A stretch of DNA of 9,747 nt from Anaerolinea sp. (GCA_013824385.1 PNNU01000093.1:1-9747); one strand, 5' to 3'. Counted from the first letter of the stretch, positions 1-6,894 are shown. The notes: generated from the letters alone by a model not told the origin. Numbers and translations are program-made.

Positions 1-1071
1 AAAAGTAAGATCAGCATTGTAACCTGGAAGGATACATCCTAACTTTTCAAGCTTTAACAGTCTTGCCTGGTTCTCTGCAAGTGCTGGCAGCACTTGTTCA
101 ATGGACGAACCCGTGTATGCCATTACATTACGCAGTGCCTGGTCGAGGCGCAAAACACTACCAGCAAGGGTTCCATCTTTAAGTTTTGCCGAGTTTTCGG
201 TGACTGTAATTTCCATGCCGCCTTGTTGGTAAACGCCAGGAGGCATGCCCAAAGCACCAACGGCATCACTGACCATAGCCAACTCCCCAGGCATTTTTAA
301 CTGCCAGGCAGCTTTTACCATATTTGGATGAACGTGCTGCCCATCTGCGATCAAACCAGCAGTTATTTTGTTGTTCACCAATACCTCACCCGCAAGCCCT
401 GGAGCGCGGTGATCAAGCGCAGGCATGGCATTGAACAAATGAGTGGCGGAAGTGTAACCTACCTCCACTGCCCGTTGAGTCTCGGCAACTGTTGCCATGG
501 AATGCCCCATACTGAGAATCACATTGTTTGAGATCAATTTGACAGCCGTTGATTCCGCGCTTGACAATTCTGGAGCCATGGTAACCAACATGACGCCATT
601 TTCTCTTGTCCAGTTTTTTACAAAACTCACATCAGGTTGTCGCAAACAAGAAGAATTATGAGCTCCCTTTTTCGAAGGATTCAAGAAAGGTCCCTCAAAA
701 TGCCATCCAAAGGGTCGAGCTCCTCGCCAGCCAGAGGGAGGCCCTTTTTTATAAATGGAAATTGCCTTTTCATAGGTTTCAGGGGCTGAGGTGATTATGG
801 TTGGGAGAAAACCGGTAATCCCGAATTTTGGTAACTGAGCAGCCACTTCCCAAAGCAGTTCGGGATTTGTCGTCAGGTCAATTCCAAAACCTCCATTGAT
901 CTGAATATCAATCCAACCCGGAGATGCAATCCAACCATTTGCATCAATATCTCCCGATTCGATCTGCCCTTCAGCATGGTATACATTGGTAATGACACCA
1001 TTGTTAATCGATAAGGACCCTTTCCGTAATTCTCGGTTGGTGGTTAATAAAAGTGCATTGCATATTTTCAT
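1..1071 (-). CDS. nagA: N-acetylglucosamine-6-phosphate deacetylase, 3' end beyond the window
   Basis: The reading frame is open from the ATG at 1071 to the left edge: 357 residues, probably lacking only the last 20-30. By family it is a cytoplasmic amidohydrolase that removes acetate from GlcNAc-6-phosphate, giving glucosamine-6-phosphate for amino-sugar and cell-wall recycling. Seen in the sequence: PGWIDIQINGG (51-61), the metal-ligand glutamate in HFEGPF (E126), GHS (H190), ATHLFNAM (H211), ADGQHVHP (H246) and the catalytic aspartate in VSDAVG (D269). Near residues 57-59 it has Gln-x-Asn, as in E. coli NagA, not the His-x-His of two-metal relatives. No Shine-Dalgarno sequence precedes the ATG; a promoter-like TTGTTA/TATACT pair lies just upstream, implying a very short leader. 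It has the same orientation as the sugar operon to its right but is separated from it by the abiE/integrase remnant. The family assignment is firm. Confidence 0.95.
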   Translation of the reverse strand, partial: MKICNALLLTTNRELRKGSLSINNGVITNVYHAEGQIESGDIDANGWIASPGWIDIQINGGFGIDLTTNPELLWEVAAQLPKFGITGFLPTIITSAPETYEKAISIYKKGPPSGWRGARPFGWHFEGPFLNPSKKGAHNSSCLRQPDVSFVKNWTRENGVMLVTMAPELSSAESTAVKLISNNVILSMGHSMATVAETQRAVEVGYTSATHLFNAMPALDHRAPGLAGEVLVNNKITAGLIADGQHVHPNMVKAAWQLKMPGELAMVSDAVGALGMPPGVYQQGGMEITVTENSAKLKDGTLAGSVLRLDQALRNVMAYTGSSIEQVLPALAENQARLLKLEKLGCILPGYNADLTF

Positions 1072-1464
1072 AGGGCTGATCCAAAAAGTATAGATTTGTG
1101 AATCTTTAATTAACAATGATCTTTAAAAATACACCCTTTCACTTTTTTCGTGAAGTGGCAATAATTATCACAATAATATTTTTTTTTATTTATTAATCTG
1201 ATGTGAAATTAATCGTACTTGTCTATTAAATGAATTTTTTTGTAGAACTTAATAAAAATATTGCGTGAATAATTTTCGATCTAAATTTCAAGGCATTACA
1301 ATTCCAATTCACTGAAGAATATCCCGCAGGATTACGGATTCGTAAAATTGCCAACACCTCTTCAAATTCGAACCGATGCAGCTAGCTTAGTGGTATATAT
1401 AAAAATAAGTAAGAAGTAAGCATGATGTATTGCAATATATTATCATTTATGCTAATATATTGCA
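1072..1464. other. AT-rich divergent intergenic region
   Basis: This 393-bp spacer separates the divergent starts of nagA (leftward) and the AbiEi-like gene (rightward). It contains no convincing gene. It carries a T9 run at 1179-1187 within a very AT-rich stretch (about 1160-1260), a short TTCAC/GTGAA inverted repeat (1138-1142 and 1150-1154, 7-base loop) 67 bases upstream of the nagA start, the candidate nagA promoter at 1087-1116, and the operator/promoter of the AbiEi-like gene at 1429-1466. A 44-codon open stretch at 1285-1416 has no start codon and no recognisable product. Confidence 0.6.
1087..1116 (-). promoter_or_regulatory. Candidate promoter of nagA
   Basis: Read on the minus strand, TTGTTA (1116-1111) and TATACT (1092-1087) are separated by 18 bases, a fair match to a sigma-70 type promoter. 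A start about 7 bases past the -10 box would leave a leader of roughly 10 bases before the nagA ATG at 1071, which fits the absence of a ribosome binding site. The region is very AT-rich, so chance matches are easy; this is a prediction only. Confidence 0.35.
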
Positions 1465-1466
1465 AT
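1429..1466 (+). promoter_or_regulatory. Perfect 14-bp inverted repeat over promoter and start of the AbiEi-like gene
   Basis: ATTGCAATATATTA (1429-1442) is repeated as its exact reverse complement at 1453-1466, with a 10-base spacer. Each arm ends in the self-palindromic 8-mer ATTGCAAT, and the two 8-mers are 30 bp apart centre to centre, about three helical turns. A good promoter sits inside: -35 TTGCAA (1430-1435), 17-base spacer, -10 TAATAT (1453-1458) preceded by an extended-10 TG at 1450-1451. The left arm covers the -35 box; the right arm covers the -10 box through the A and T of the start codon. AbiEi antitoxins studied experimentally bind inverted repeats in their own promoters, so this is probably the autoregulatory operator. 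The repeat is certain; its function is inferred. Confidence 0.8.
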
Positions 1467-2103
1467 GGAATTCAATTCAGTACTAAAGTTAATTGGTGAC
1501 GACCCAGTCTTTGAATCCTCGCTGCTCCTTGCCGGGAATATCAATCCGCAAATTGTCCATTTGCAGCTTAGTCGATGGGTTAACAGCGGGCGTATTTATC
1601 AATTACGGCGGGGACTGTATTCAATCGCACCCCCTTATCAAAAAATCAAACCCCACCCCTTTCTTGTCGCAAATTACCTGCAAAAAGCATCATATGTTAG
1701 CCTCCAATCAGCATTATCGTATTATGGATTAATCCCGGAAGTAGTGAACATTACAACCTCTGTCTCGACGGGACGCCCGGAAAGACTCGAAACACCATTA
1801 GGAATTTATAATTTTCGACACCTTAAAACAGATTTGCTGTTTGGCTATCATATGACAAATTTGGGTGACCAAAGCGCTTTGGTGGCAAGTCCCGAGAAAG
1901 CGCTGCTTGATCTGATCTATTTGCAATCTGGTGGTAGCTCAACTGCCTATTTGAATGAATTGCGATTACAAAACACTGAACAACTTAATTTAGAATTATT
2001 AGAGAATCAGTCTGAGAAATTTGGAACTCCAAAAATGCTAAATGCAGCCAAAGAATTAGTCAGATTAATCTCAAGGGAAACCAGGAAGTTTGAGGATCTA
2101 TGA
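1465..2103 (+). CDS. abiEi: AbiEi-family antitoxin / transcriptional repressor
   Basis: This 212-residue protein matches the AbiEi antitoxin family of type IV abortive-infection toxin-antitoxin systems. The N-terminal part (about 15-56) is a winged helix with the characteristic LSRWVNSGRIYQLRRGLYSI segment (35-54). The C-terminal part includes SYVSLQSALSYYGLIPE (76-92) and the conserved SPEKALLDLIYL (142-153). The family represses its own operon and counteracts the AbiEii nucleotidyltransferase toxin. An in-frame TAA at 1453-1455 rules out a start much upstream of the ATG at 1465. No Shine-Dalgarno sequence is present, and the predicted transcription start falls on or next to the ATG, so translation is probably leaderless. 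The stop overlaps the next start (ATGA at 2100-2103), the usual coupling to the toxin gene. The frame is intact although the toxin gene is truncated. The family call is good; present-day activity is unknown. Confidence 0.85.
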   Translation: MEFNSVLKLIGDDPVFESSLLLAGNINPQIVHLQLSRWVNSGRIYQLRRGLYSIAPPYQKIKPHPFLVANYLQKASYVSLQSALSYYGLIPEVVNITTSVSTGRPERLETPLGIYNFRHLKTDLLFGYHMTNLGDQSALVASPEKALLDLIYLQSGGSSTAYLNELRLQNTEQLNLELLENQSEKFGTPKMLNAAKELVRLISRETRKFEDL

Positions 2104-2213
2104 AAGAATACTTGGCAAATCTAGTAAAGCAAACAACCTCCCAAATTGAAGGTCAAAACCTGGTTCGAGAATACCTACAAGCTTTGAATGACCTAGTATC
2201 TTTGAAACAATGA
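2100..2213 (+). pseudogene. abiEii: 5' remnant of AbiEii-type nucleotidyltransferase toxin gene
   Basis: A 37-codon frame starts at the ATG overlapping the antitoxin stop. Its first 28 residues (MKEYLANLVK..., then NLVREYLQA at 20-28) have the recognisable beginning of AbiEii/AbiGii-family nucleotidyltransferase toxins, which follow AbiEi genes in this layout. The family protein is normally well over 200 residues and has a GG/S-type nucleotidyltransferase motif followed by acidic metal ligands; none of that is present here. After the GCT codon at 2181-2183 the sequence becomes the antisense strand of the neighbouring integrase gene, so the last nine residues are not native, and the TGA at 2211-2213 is fortuitous. 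The toxin is therefore almost certainly non-functional. The identification rests on a short but well-placed match and on gene order. Confidence 0.75.
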
Positions 2214-2745
2214 CCACGGGAATTTTATGTGAAAGCATAATTGAAGCGGCTGTGTGTCTTAGGTCGTGGAATCTTATCCTTGGCACTCCTGTTTTCTTTA
2301 ACACCTTATTGAACTCTCTCCGTAGATTAGTAATCTCTAAAGGTGTTCCAATCGATGATGGAAACATAAGCCAATATTCTTGCCAGCGTCTCTCAGCAAA
2401 TGCTTTCATTAATTCCAATCGTGTAACCTGCTCTTGTCGAATTCTTGCTGTATTGGCTCCAACTTGAATCGTCCGTAATCCAACCTTAGTTTTCACAGGG
2501 CTGAACATCATTCCGATACCGGGTGTACGATGAACTTGTCGCTTTATCCGAATAATTGCATAACCATCACCCAGTTCAATATCTTTCTTCATCAACCCCA
2601 TCAACTCACCAACTCTCATACCGGTTATTGGAGCCAAATCGAACAGCGCAAAATCGGGACTATCCATCGCCGCAATAATAAACTGCGAAACTTGCGCTTC
2701 GATTAGAACATGGATTTTTTCAGGAACGATTTCATCATCATTTTA
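2182..2745 (-). pseudogene. Tyrosine recombinase (phage-type integrase) remnant, truncated at both ends
   Basis: This is the catalytic domain of a phage-type tyrosine recombinase. Numbering from the ATG at 2667: Arg I in TGMRVGEL (R18), the likely beta-hairpin lysine region PVKTK (57-61), the HDLRH box with H134 and R137, and ILGHSK with H160. Native sequence ends at K162 (2182-2184), before the tyrosine nucleophile that should follow about nine residues after the GHS histidine. Beyond that point the frame reads antisense abiEii and abiEi sequence to a chance stop at 2098. Upstream of the ATG another 25 in-frame codons (2668-2742) fit the linker before the catalytic domain (...EKIHVLIEAQV...), then an in-frame TAA occurs at 2743-2745. 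The N-terminal arm and core-binding domains are absent. It cannot be an active recombinase and is best read as a mobile-element relic. Confidence 0.85.
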
Positions 2746-2762
2746 TGGAATTTCAGATTATT

Positions 2763-2802
2763 GAACATTTGCCGATAGGTTCTATTACTCAGTCAAATGT
2801 TC
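2763..2802. repeat. 9-bp perfect inverted repeat between integrase relic and sugar operon
   Basis: GAACATTTG (2763-2771) and CAAATGTTC (2794-2802) form perfect 9-bp arms around a 22-base spacer. The repeat lies 40 bases past the stop codon of the isomerase gene at 2843-3805 and just upstream of the integrase relic. It could be a weak transcription-end hairpin of the sugar operon or the trace of an element end. There is no T-run after it in the operon's direction, so the terminator reading is weak. Confidence 0.5.
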
Positions 2803-2842
2803 TTGCAAACAGACAATAGTTGAGAAATAATGGGTTGGAAAA

Positions 2843-3805
2843 TTACGCCCAGAACATCTCGCCAGCGCTCTCAACCGTTACTACTTCTTTCAATGCGTCC
2901 AATCCCTTTTTCACACCTTCGTCAAAAGACATCATGCCGTCTTCATGTTCAAGTGAAATGGCGTGGTCATACCCAACCATCCGCAGTGCAGAAACAATGT
3001 CCTTCCAAACTTTGAGGTCGTGGCCGTAACCTATGGTTCTGAAAGTCCACGAGCGGTGCGGAATATCGGTATAAGGCTTGTGATCATTGCAACCATTAAT
3101 CGCAACATTGTAAGGGTCCACAAAGCAATCTTTACCATGCACGTGCACGATGACATCTCCCAATTTGCGGATGGCGGCGACCGGGTCTACGCCGTTCCAG
3201 AACAAGTGGCTCGGATCAAAGTTACATCCCAGAGCGGGGCCGCAAGCCTCACGCATACGCAGCATGGTTTCAACATTATAGATCAACATACCCGGGTGCA
3301 TTTCAATGCCGATCTTAACTTTGTGATCCTCAGCAAATTTGGCAATTTTCTGCCAGTAAGGAATGCCCACCTTGTTCCATTGGTAGTCAAGAATCTCAGC
3401 AAAATGCGGTGGCCAGGGGCAGGTCACCCAGTTTGGCATTGTATCCGCGGCAGAACCCGCAGGCAGTCCTGACATGCCGTTGACTACAGGCACACCCAGC
3501 ATCTTTGCCAGGCAGATGGATTTGCGAAGGAGTTCATCCGAACCGGCGGCAATTTTCTTATCCGGCCCAATGGGGTCCCAATGGGCACTGAATGCACTGA
3601 TGATCATGCCGCGTGATTCCACGGCCTTCAGGTAGGCTCTTCGTTTCTCTTCGCTAGCAAGCAGTTCATCAAGCGCACAATGGTGCGCACCAGGCAAACC
3701 ACCAGTGCCGATTTCCACTGCGGTTGCTCCGTAAGAGAGAATTTTATCCAAAGCCTGTTCAAAAGGAAGCTGCTGAAAAATGACCGAGAATACACCGATT
3801 CGCAT
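2843..3805 (-). CDS. Sugar phosphate isomerase/epimerase, TIM barrel (large form)
   Basis: This 320-residue protein belongs to the xylose isomerase-like TIM-barrel superfamily (AP endonuclease family 2), which includes sugar epimerases, inosose dehydratases and keto-glycoside-cleaving enzymes. The four metal-binding positions expected of the family are visible: E168 in GIEMHPG, D197 and H200 in NFDPSH, H223 in HVHGKD, and E286 in SLEHED. A GYGHD segment (259-263) follows a long insertion rich in aromatic and polar residues that probably lines the substrate pocket. There is no signal peptide, so it should be cytoplasmic. AGGAG lies about 6-7 bases before the ATG and supports this start. It is the last gene of the block, 25 bp after the dehydrogenase gene, which suggests that it acts on the same pathway. 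It is clearly more distant from the two other isomerases here than they are from each other. The exact substrate is unknown. Confidence 0.88.
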   Translation of the reverse strand: MRIGVFSVIFQQLPFEQALDKILSYGATAVEIGTGGLPGAHHCALDELLASEEKRRAYLKAVESRGMIISAFSAHWDPIGPDKKIAAGSDELLRKSICLAKMLGVPVVNGMSGLPAGSAADTMPNWVTCPWPPHFAEILDYQWNKVGIPYWQKIAKFAEDHKVKIGIEMHPGMLIYNVETMLRMREACGPALGCNFDPSHLFWNGVDPVAAIRKLGDVIVHVHGKDCFVDPYNVAINGCNDHKPYTDIPHRSWTFRTIGYGHDLKVWKDIVSALRMVGYDHAISLEHEDGMMSFDEGVKKGLDALKEVVTVESAGEMFWA

Positions 3806-3830
3806 AATGATCTCCTGAAACTAATATGAA

Positions 3831-4991
3831 TTAGATAACGATCTCTTCAACGGAAACCCAGCGCTTTTCAATCACCGAACGCCGAATAGCTTCACATAAA
3901 CGCATTTCATGGTGTCCGTCTTCAAAAGTGGCGAACCTGCCAGTTGCGGGTGTTTTGCCTGTTTTAATGGCTGCATAGAATTGTTTGAAGACCTGCACAA
4001 AGGTATCGGGGTAACCCTCCGCGTGTCCGCCGGGGAATCCGGTCAGCGCGCGTGCTTCTGAGTGGAAGAGGGAGGGGTCTTTTAAGAGTAACTGATTCGG
4101 AACTTCGCGGTATCCCAACCATAGCTCGTTGGGGTTTTCCTGCTCCCAACGCATTGAGGATTTTGATCCACTGATCTCGAACCACAACAGGTTCTTGCGT
4201 CCGGCACTCACCTGTGAAAGAGTGACATTGCCAAGCGCTCCGTTACTAAATCTGAATAATATCAAAGCTACATCTTCAGTTCGAATGGAGACTTCTTTAG
4301 TAGAACGGTTCTCTTCGAGCTTCCCGGAATAAGTTTGTACTTCACCGGCAGGTTGAAGTCTGGTTTTATGGACAATCGAAAAATCAGCCATCACTTCAAC
4401 AATACTTAATCCTGTCAAATAAGTGACCAAATCCATCCAATGCGTGCCGATATCTGCCACCACCCGCAAGTCGCCGCCCTGCTCGGGCTCCAAACGCCAA
4501 TTCCAATCATTCTTAAGAAAGAGCCAATCCTGCAAATATGCCCCATGGATAAGATATGGCTCGCCTAAATCACCAGTAATGATGCGTGCCTTGGCTTCCT
4601 GGCAAATGGGATAAAACCGCAAATTATAATTTACTGCTGTGAAGAGCCTTTTTTCTTTTGCCAATTCAGCCAATTCGGCGGATTCAGCCATGGTCATGGC
4701 TAAAGGTTTTTCACAAAGCACATGTTTTCCTGATAAGAGAGCTTTCTTCGCTTGACTGAAATGCATATTGTTAGGTGTGCAGAGATGCACCACTTGAACC
4801 TCAGCATCGGCAATGACGTCATCAAAACTCTTATACCATTTTGGAATACCCAACTCAGAAGAAGTTTTTTTTGCCTCATTCTCATTTATTCCGGCCACTC
4901 CATAAACCTCAACACCCAATCTCCGTAAAGATTGAATATGTGTTCTCCCCATAAAACCAAGCCCAACGACCACTACCTTGGGTTCACTCAT
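3831..4991 (-). CDS. Gfo/Idh/MocA-family NAD(P)-dependent sugar dehydrogenase
   Basis: This 386-residue enzyme has the two-domain layout of the Gfo/Idh/MocA family. The N-terminal Rossmann fold begins VVVVGLGFMGRTH, with the dinucleotide glycines at 10, 12 and 15. The cytosolic EKP motif (CEKPLA, 93-98) contributes the conserved lysine K95. In the C-terminal domain, VADIGTHWMD carries D180 and H184, the usual catalytic pair. These motifs support oxidation or reduction of a sugar, inositol or glycoside hydroxyl in the cytoplasm; C-3 or C-2 oxidation is common in the family. GGAGG sits about 5 bases before the ATG at 4991, a strong start signal. The gene is preceded by a hairpin at 5080-5103 and a 121-bp gap, and is followed after 25 bp by the third isomerase. 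Family and enzyme type are secure; substrate and cofactor preference are not. Confidence 0.93.
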   Translation of the reverse strand: MSEPKVVVVGLGFMGRTHIQSLRRLGVEVYGVAGINENEAKKTSSELGIPKWYKSFDDVIADAEVQVVHLCTPNNMHFSQAKKALLSGKHVLCEKPLAMTMAESAELAELAKEKRLFTAVNYNLRFYPICQEAKARIITGDLGEPYLIHGAYLQDWLFLKNDWNWRLEPEQGGDLRVVADIGTHWMDLVTYLTGLSIVEVMADFSIVHKTRLQPAGEVQTYSGKLEENRSTKEVSIRTEDVALILFRFSNGALGNVTLSQVSAGRKNLLWFEISGSKSSMRWEQENPNELWLGYREVPNQLLLKDPSLFHSEARALTGFPGGHAEGYPDTFVQVFKQFYAAIKTGKTPATGRFATFEDGHHEMRLCEAIRRSVIEKRWVSVEEIVI

Positions 4992-5079
4992 TCTTCCTCC
5001 AAATTAGTAATTTGTACAACAATAATTATGAAACTTACTTACTGTTCTAATGATTAATAAAATAAATAATTGCAGCAAA

Positions 5080-5103
5080 GGGAATGATCGTTTGATCATT
5101 CCC
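5080..5103 (-). terminator. Perfect 10-bp hairpin after the second isomerase gene
   Basis: GGGAATGATC (5080-5089) pairs with GATCATTCCC (5094-5103) around a 4-base loop. It begins 9 bases after the stop codon of the 5113-5940 gene in the direction of transcription. The transcript would continue TTTGCTGC and then a U/A-rich stretch, so the U-tract is short. It is a partial terminator or an mRNA 3' stabiliser that would lower expression of the dehydrogenase and last isomerase relative to the upstream genes. No convincing new promoter is seen at 4992-5079. Confidence 0.65.
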
Positions 5104-5112
5104 AAGATAAAA

Positions 5113-5940
5113 CTATATAAGTTTACTCAGATGTTCAAAACTGCGAATAGCATCGGGAACAGTTCCACATTCTACACTGAAAACAATATCTCCGGGTGCT
5201 TTTTTAGCAATCTCGATCATTCGTTTCCAATCCACCACGCCATCGCCGCAAGCACATCCAACTGGTGTTCCAGAGACCTTTCCTTTTTCTTCGCCGCTTT
5301 GCGAGAAGCTGATATCTTTGGCGTGCAGATGAACCAGGCGGCCTGTTACATGAGTCAACCATTCATACGTATCAGTGGTTCCGGCCAGGTAACTGTTGCC
5401 CGTGTCATAATTGATGCCGATTGAAGACGACTTTACCAGGTCATAAATGCTGTCGAGACCCTCTTGAGATTTTGAATATTGCTGATGCGGTTCAATTCCG
5501 ATCTTGATGCCGTAACGCTCAGCTACCATGGAAGCTTCCTTGAGAGTGTAGGTCATCAAGGTGTAATCCATTTCTCTTGTGGTCCATTCAGGTTTGGGGC
5601 CTTCATCAGTATTGACGACCGGAGCACCAGCATCTGACGCCCAGCGAATAGCTTGCTTCAAATATTCCACGCTGATCTCTGGTTTACATAATGGGGTGTG
5701 AGAAGAGACACCAGACATTTTGATATTGTGTTTATCACACAGGTCACGCGCCCAACGCGGATCATCGTACATGGAGACGCTGTGGAAATATCTTGCTTCA
5801 CTTAATAATTCTCTGCCCCAGTGGACCATGGGTTCCACATATTGATAACCAATTTCGGCTGCCTTGGCGACCCCCCAATCAAACGGTTTGTCATGCGATC
5901 TGACAAATTCCATGTTGATACCCAGAAAGATTTTACCCAT
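5113..5940 (-). CDS. Sugar phosphate isomerase/epimerase, TIM barrel (275 aa)
   Basis: This 275-residue protein is of the xylose isomerase-like TIM-barrel superfamily and close in length to tagatose 3-epimerase-type enzymes. Expected metal ligands are visible: E150 in IGIEPHQQY, D179 in INYDTGNS, H206 in HLHAKD, and E257 in SVECG. A GCACGDGVVDW segment (228-238) precedes the last strand, a pattern shared with the neighbouring 290-residue protein. It also shares IEPH at the second metal strand and DTGN, so the two are probably paralogues. There is no signal peptide. AAGGAG lies 8 bases before the ATG. It starts 43 bp after the upstream paralogue ends and is followed closely by a strong hairpin. 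A role in isomerising or epimerising the imported sugar, or a keto-intermediate made by the adjacent dehydrogenase, is likely; the precise reaction cannot be inferred. Confidence 0.9.
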   Translation of the reverse strand: MGKIFLGINMEFVRSHDKPFDWGVAKAAEIGYQYVEPMVHWGRELLSEARYFHSVSMYDDPRWARDLCDKHNIKMSGVSSHTPLCKPEISVEYLKQAIRWASDAGAPVVNTDEGPKPEWTTREMDYTLMTYTLKEASMVAERYGIKIGIEPHQQYSKSQEGLDSIYDLVKSSSIGINYDTGNSYLAGTTDTYEWLTHVTGRLVHLHAKDISFSQSGEEKGKVSGTPVGCACGDGVVDWKRMIEIAKKAPGDIVFSVECGTVPDAIRSFEHLSKLI

Positions 5941-5983
5941 CTTGAAGACTCCTTGTTACAGAGAATAATATTTAAAATCAGAT

Positions 5984-6856
5984 TCATGAAACCGTTCGTT
6001 TATTTGCATCATCAACCAATTTGCGAACCCAGGCAAGACTTTTTTCAATCATGGGTCCTCCCTGCCCTTCACATTCAAGGCTAACGACGCCATTGAATTT
6101 ATTTTCGACAAGGATATCAAAGCATTTCTTGATATTGTCACCATTGACGCCGTCACCAATGGCACATTGACTTACCGCAATGCCGGTCAATTCACCGCGC
6201 AATGACGCCGCAAGTGTGTCACTTACATCCTTAACATGAACATGGCTGACTTTATTCTTGAATTTCTGCAGGAAAGCCACTGGATCCTGGCCGGCAATAA
6301 ATGTATTGCCAGTATCCATGTTCATACGCAGATACTCACTATCGACAAACGACAGCATTTTTTCCATGAACTCGGGTTTGGTGGTGTAAAAACCATGGGG
6401 TTCGATATCTATGATCATTTTGTAACGTTCAGCTACTTCTATGATCTGACTATAAGATCGTTTCATCATATCTAACGCTTGATCATTGGTCAGTCCTTTG
6501 GGGGCAAAGCGATCATCCGTTGTGTCTATATGATCACAACCAGCCAGGTAAGCCCAGCGAATGGTGCGCAGCACATATTCAACACCCAAAGAAGCACCTT
6601 CTGGAAGAGACATCGGAAAAGCTGCATCAATTTGAGAAAAACGCAATCCATATTTTGCTGCTTTTTCACGCCACATCATGGGATCTTCCCACATGGCAAC
6701 GTGAGGTTGGTATCCAAGACCGTGGATCCAGCTCACTCCATCAATCATGCCACATTCGACCCAGTGTAAGTCGTTTTTTTGAGCCCATTGTAATGCTTGT
6801 TCAAAATTCCAGTAACTGCTATTAAATGCGTCTGTATGAAAACCGATTTCGATCAT
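5984..6856 (-). CDS. Sugar phosphate isomerase/epimerase, TIM barrel (290 aa)
   Basis: This 290-residue protein is the first enzyme gene after the binding-protein gene. It is another member of the xylose isomerase-like TIM-barrel superfamily: E152 in IDIEPHGFY, D181 and N184 in MDTGNT, H207 in HVHVKD, and E261 in SLECEG mark the metal site and barrel strands. CAIGDGVNGDN (231-241) corresponds to the CACGDG segment of the 275-residue neighbour. AAAGGAG is present about 10 bases before the ATG. An earlier ATG overlapping that site is less likely because it would lack its own ribosome binding site. The gene lies 98 bp after the binding-protein gene, beyond a hairpin, so its transcript level is probably below that of the transporter component. 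The paralogous pair may catalyse successive steps or act on different anomers or epimers; this is speculation. Confidence 0.9.
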   Translation of the reverse strand: MIEIGFHTDAFNSSYWNFEQALQWAQKNDLHWVECGMIDGVSWIHGLGYQPHVAMWEDPMMWREKAAKYGLRFSQIDAAFPMSLPEGASLGVEYVLRTIRWAYLAGCDHIDTTDDRFAPKGLTNDQALDMMKRSYSQIIEVAERYKMIIDIEPHGFYTTKPEFMEKMLSFVDSEYLRMNMDTGNTFIAGQDPVAFLQKFKNKVSHVHVKDVSDTLAASLRGELTGIAVSQCAIGDGVNGDNIKKCFDILVENKFNGVVSLECEGQGGPMIEKSLAWVRKLVDDANKRTVS

Positions 6857-6894
6857 GGATATCGAACTCCTTTCATGGAAGTAGTTCTTTTAAG

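Noticed and set aside
1083..1100. GntR/NagR-type operator over the nagA -10 region (GTATAGATTTG)
   Set aside because: Only part of the motif resembles the known amino-sugar operator and it is not palindromic, so it cannot be claimed.
1370..1400. tRNA-like D-arm wording (TAGCTTAGTGGTA at about 1383-1395) and a nearby TTCGAA
   Set aside because: The acceptor, anticodon and T stems cannot be built in either direction; it is a chance likeness and not a tRNA or a tRNA-end attachment site that can be supported.
1285..1419. 44-codon open stretch on the plus strand upstream of the antitoxin gene
   Set aside because: It has no ATG, GTG or TTG start with a ribosome binding site and no recognisable protein family; it lies in AT-rich intergenic DNA.
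2098..2181. C-terminal 28 residues of the integrase open frame as a real protein end
   Set aside because: This stretch is the antisense of the antitoxin/toxin genes and lacks the expected tyrosine region; it is read-through past a deletion junction.
2210..2467. 85-codon plus-strand open frame over the integrase remnant
   Set aside because: It is the antisense shadow of the recombinase catalytic domain, whose motifs are clearly on the minus strand.
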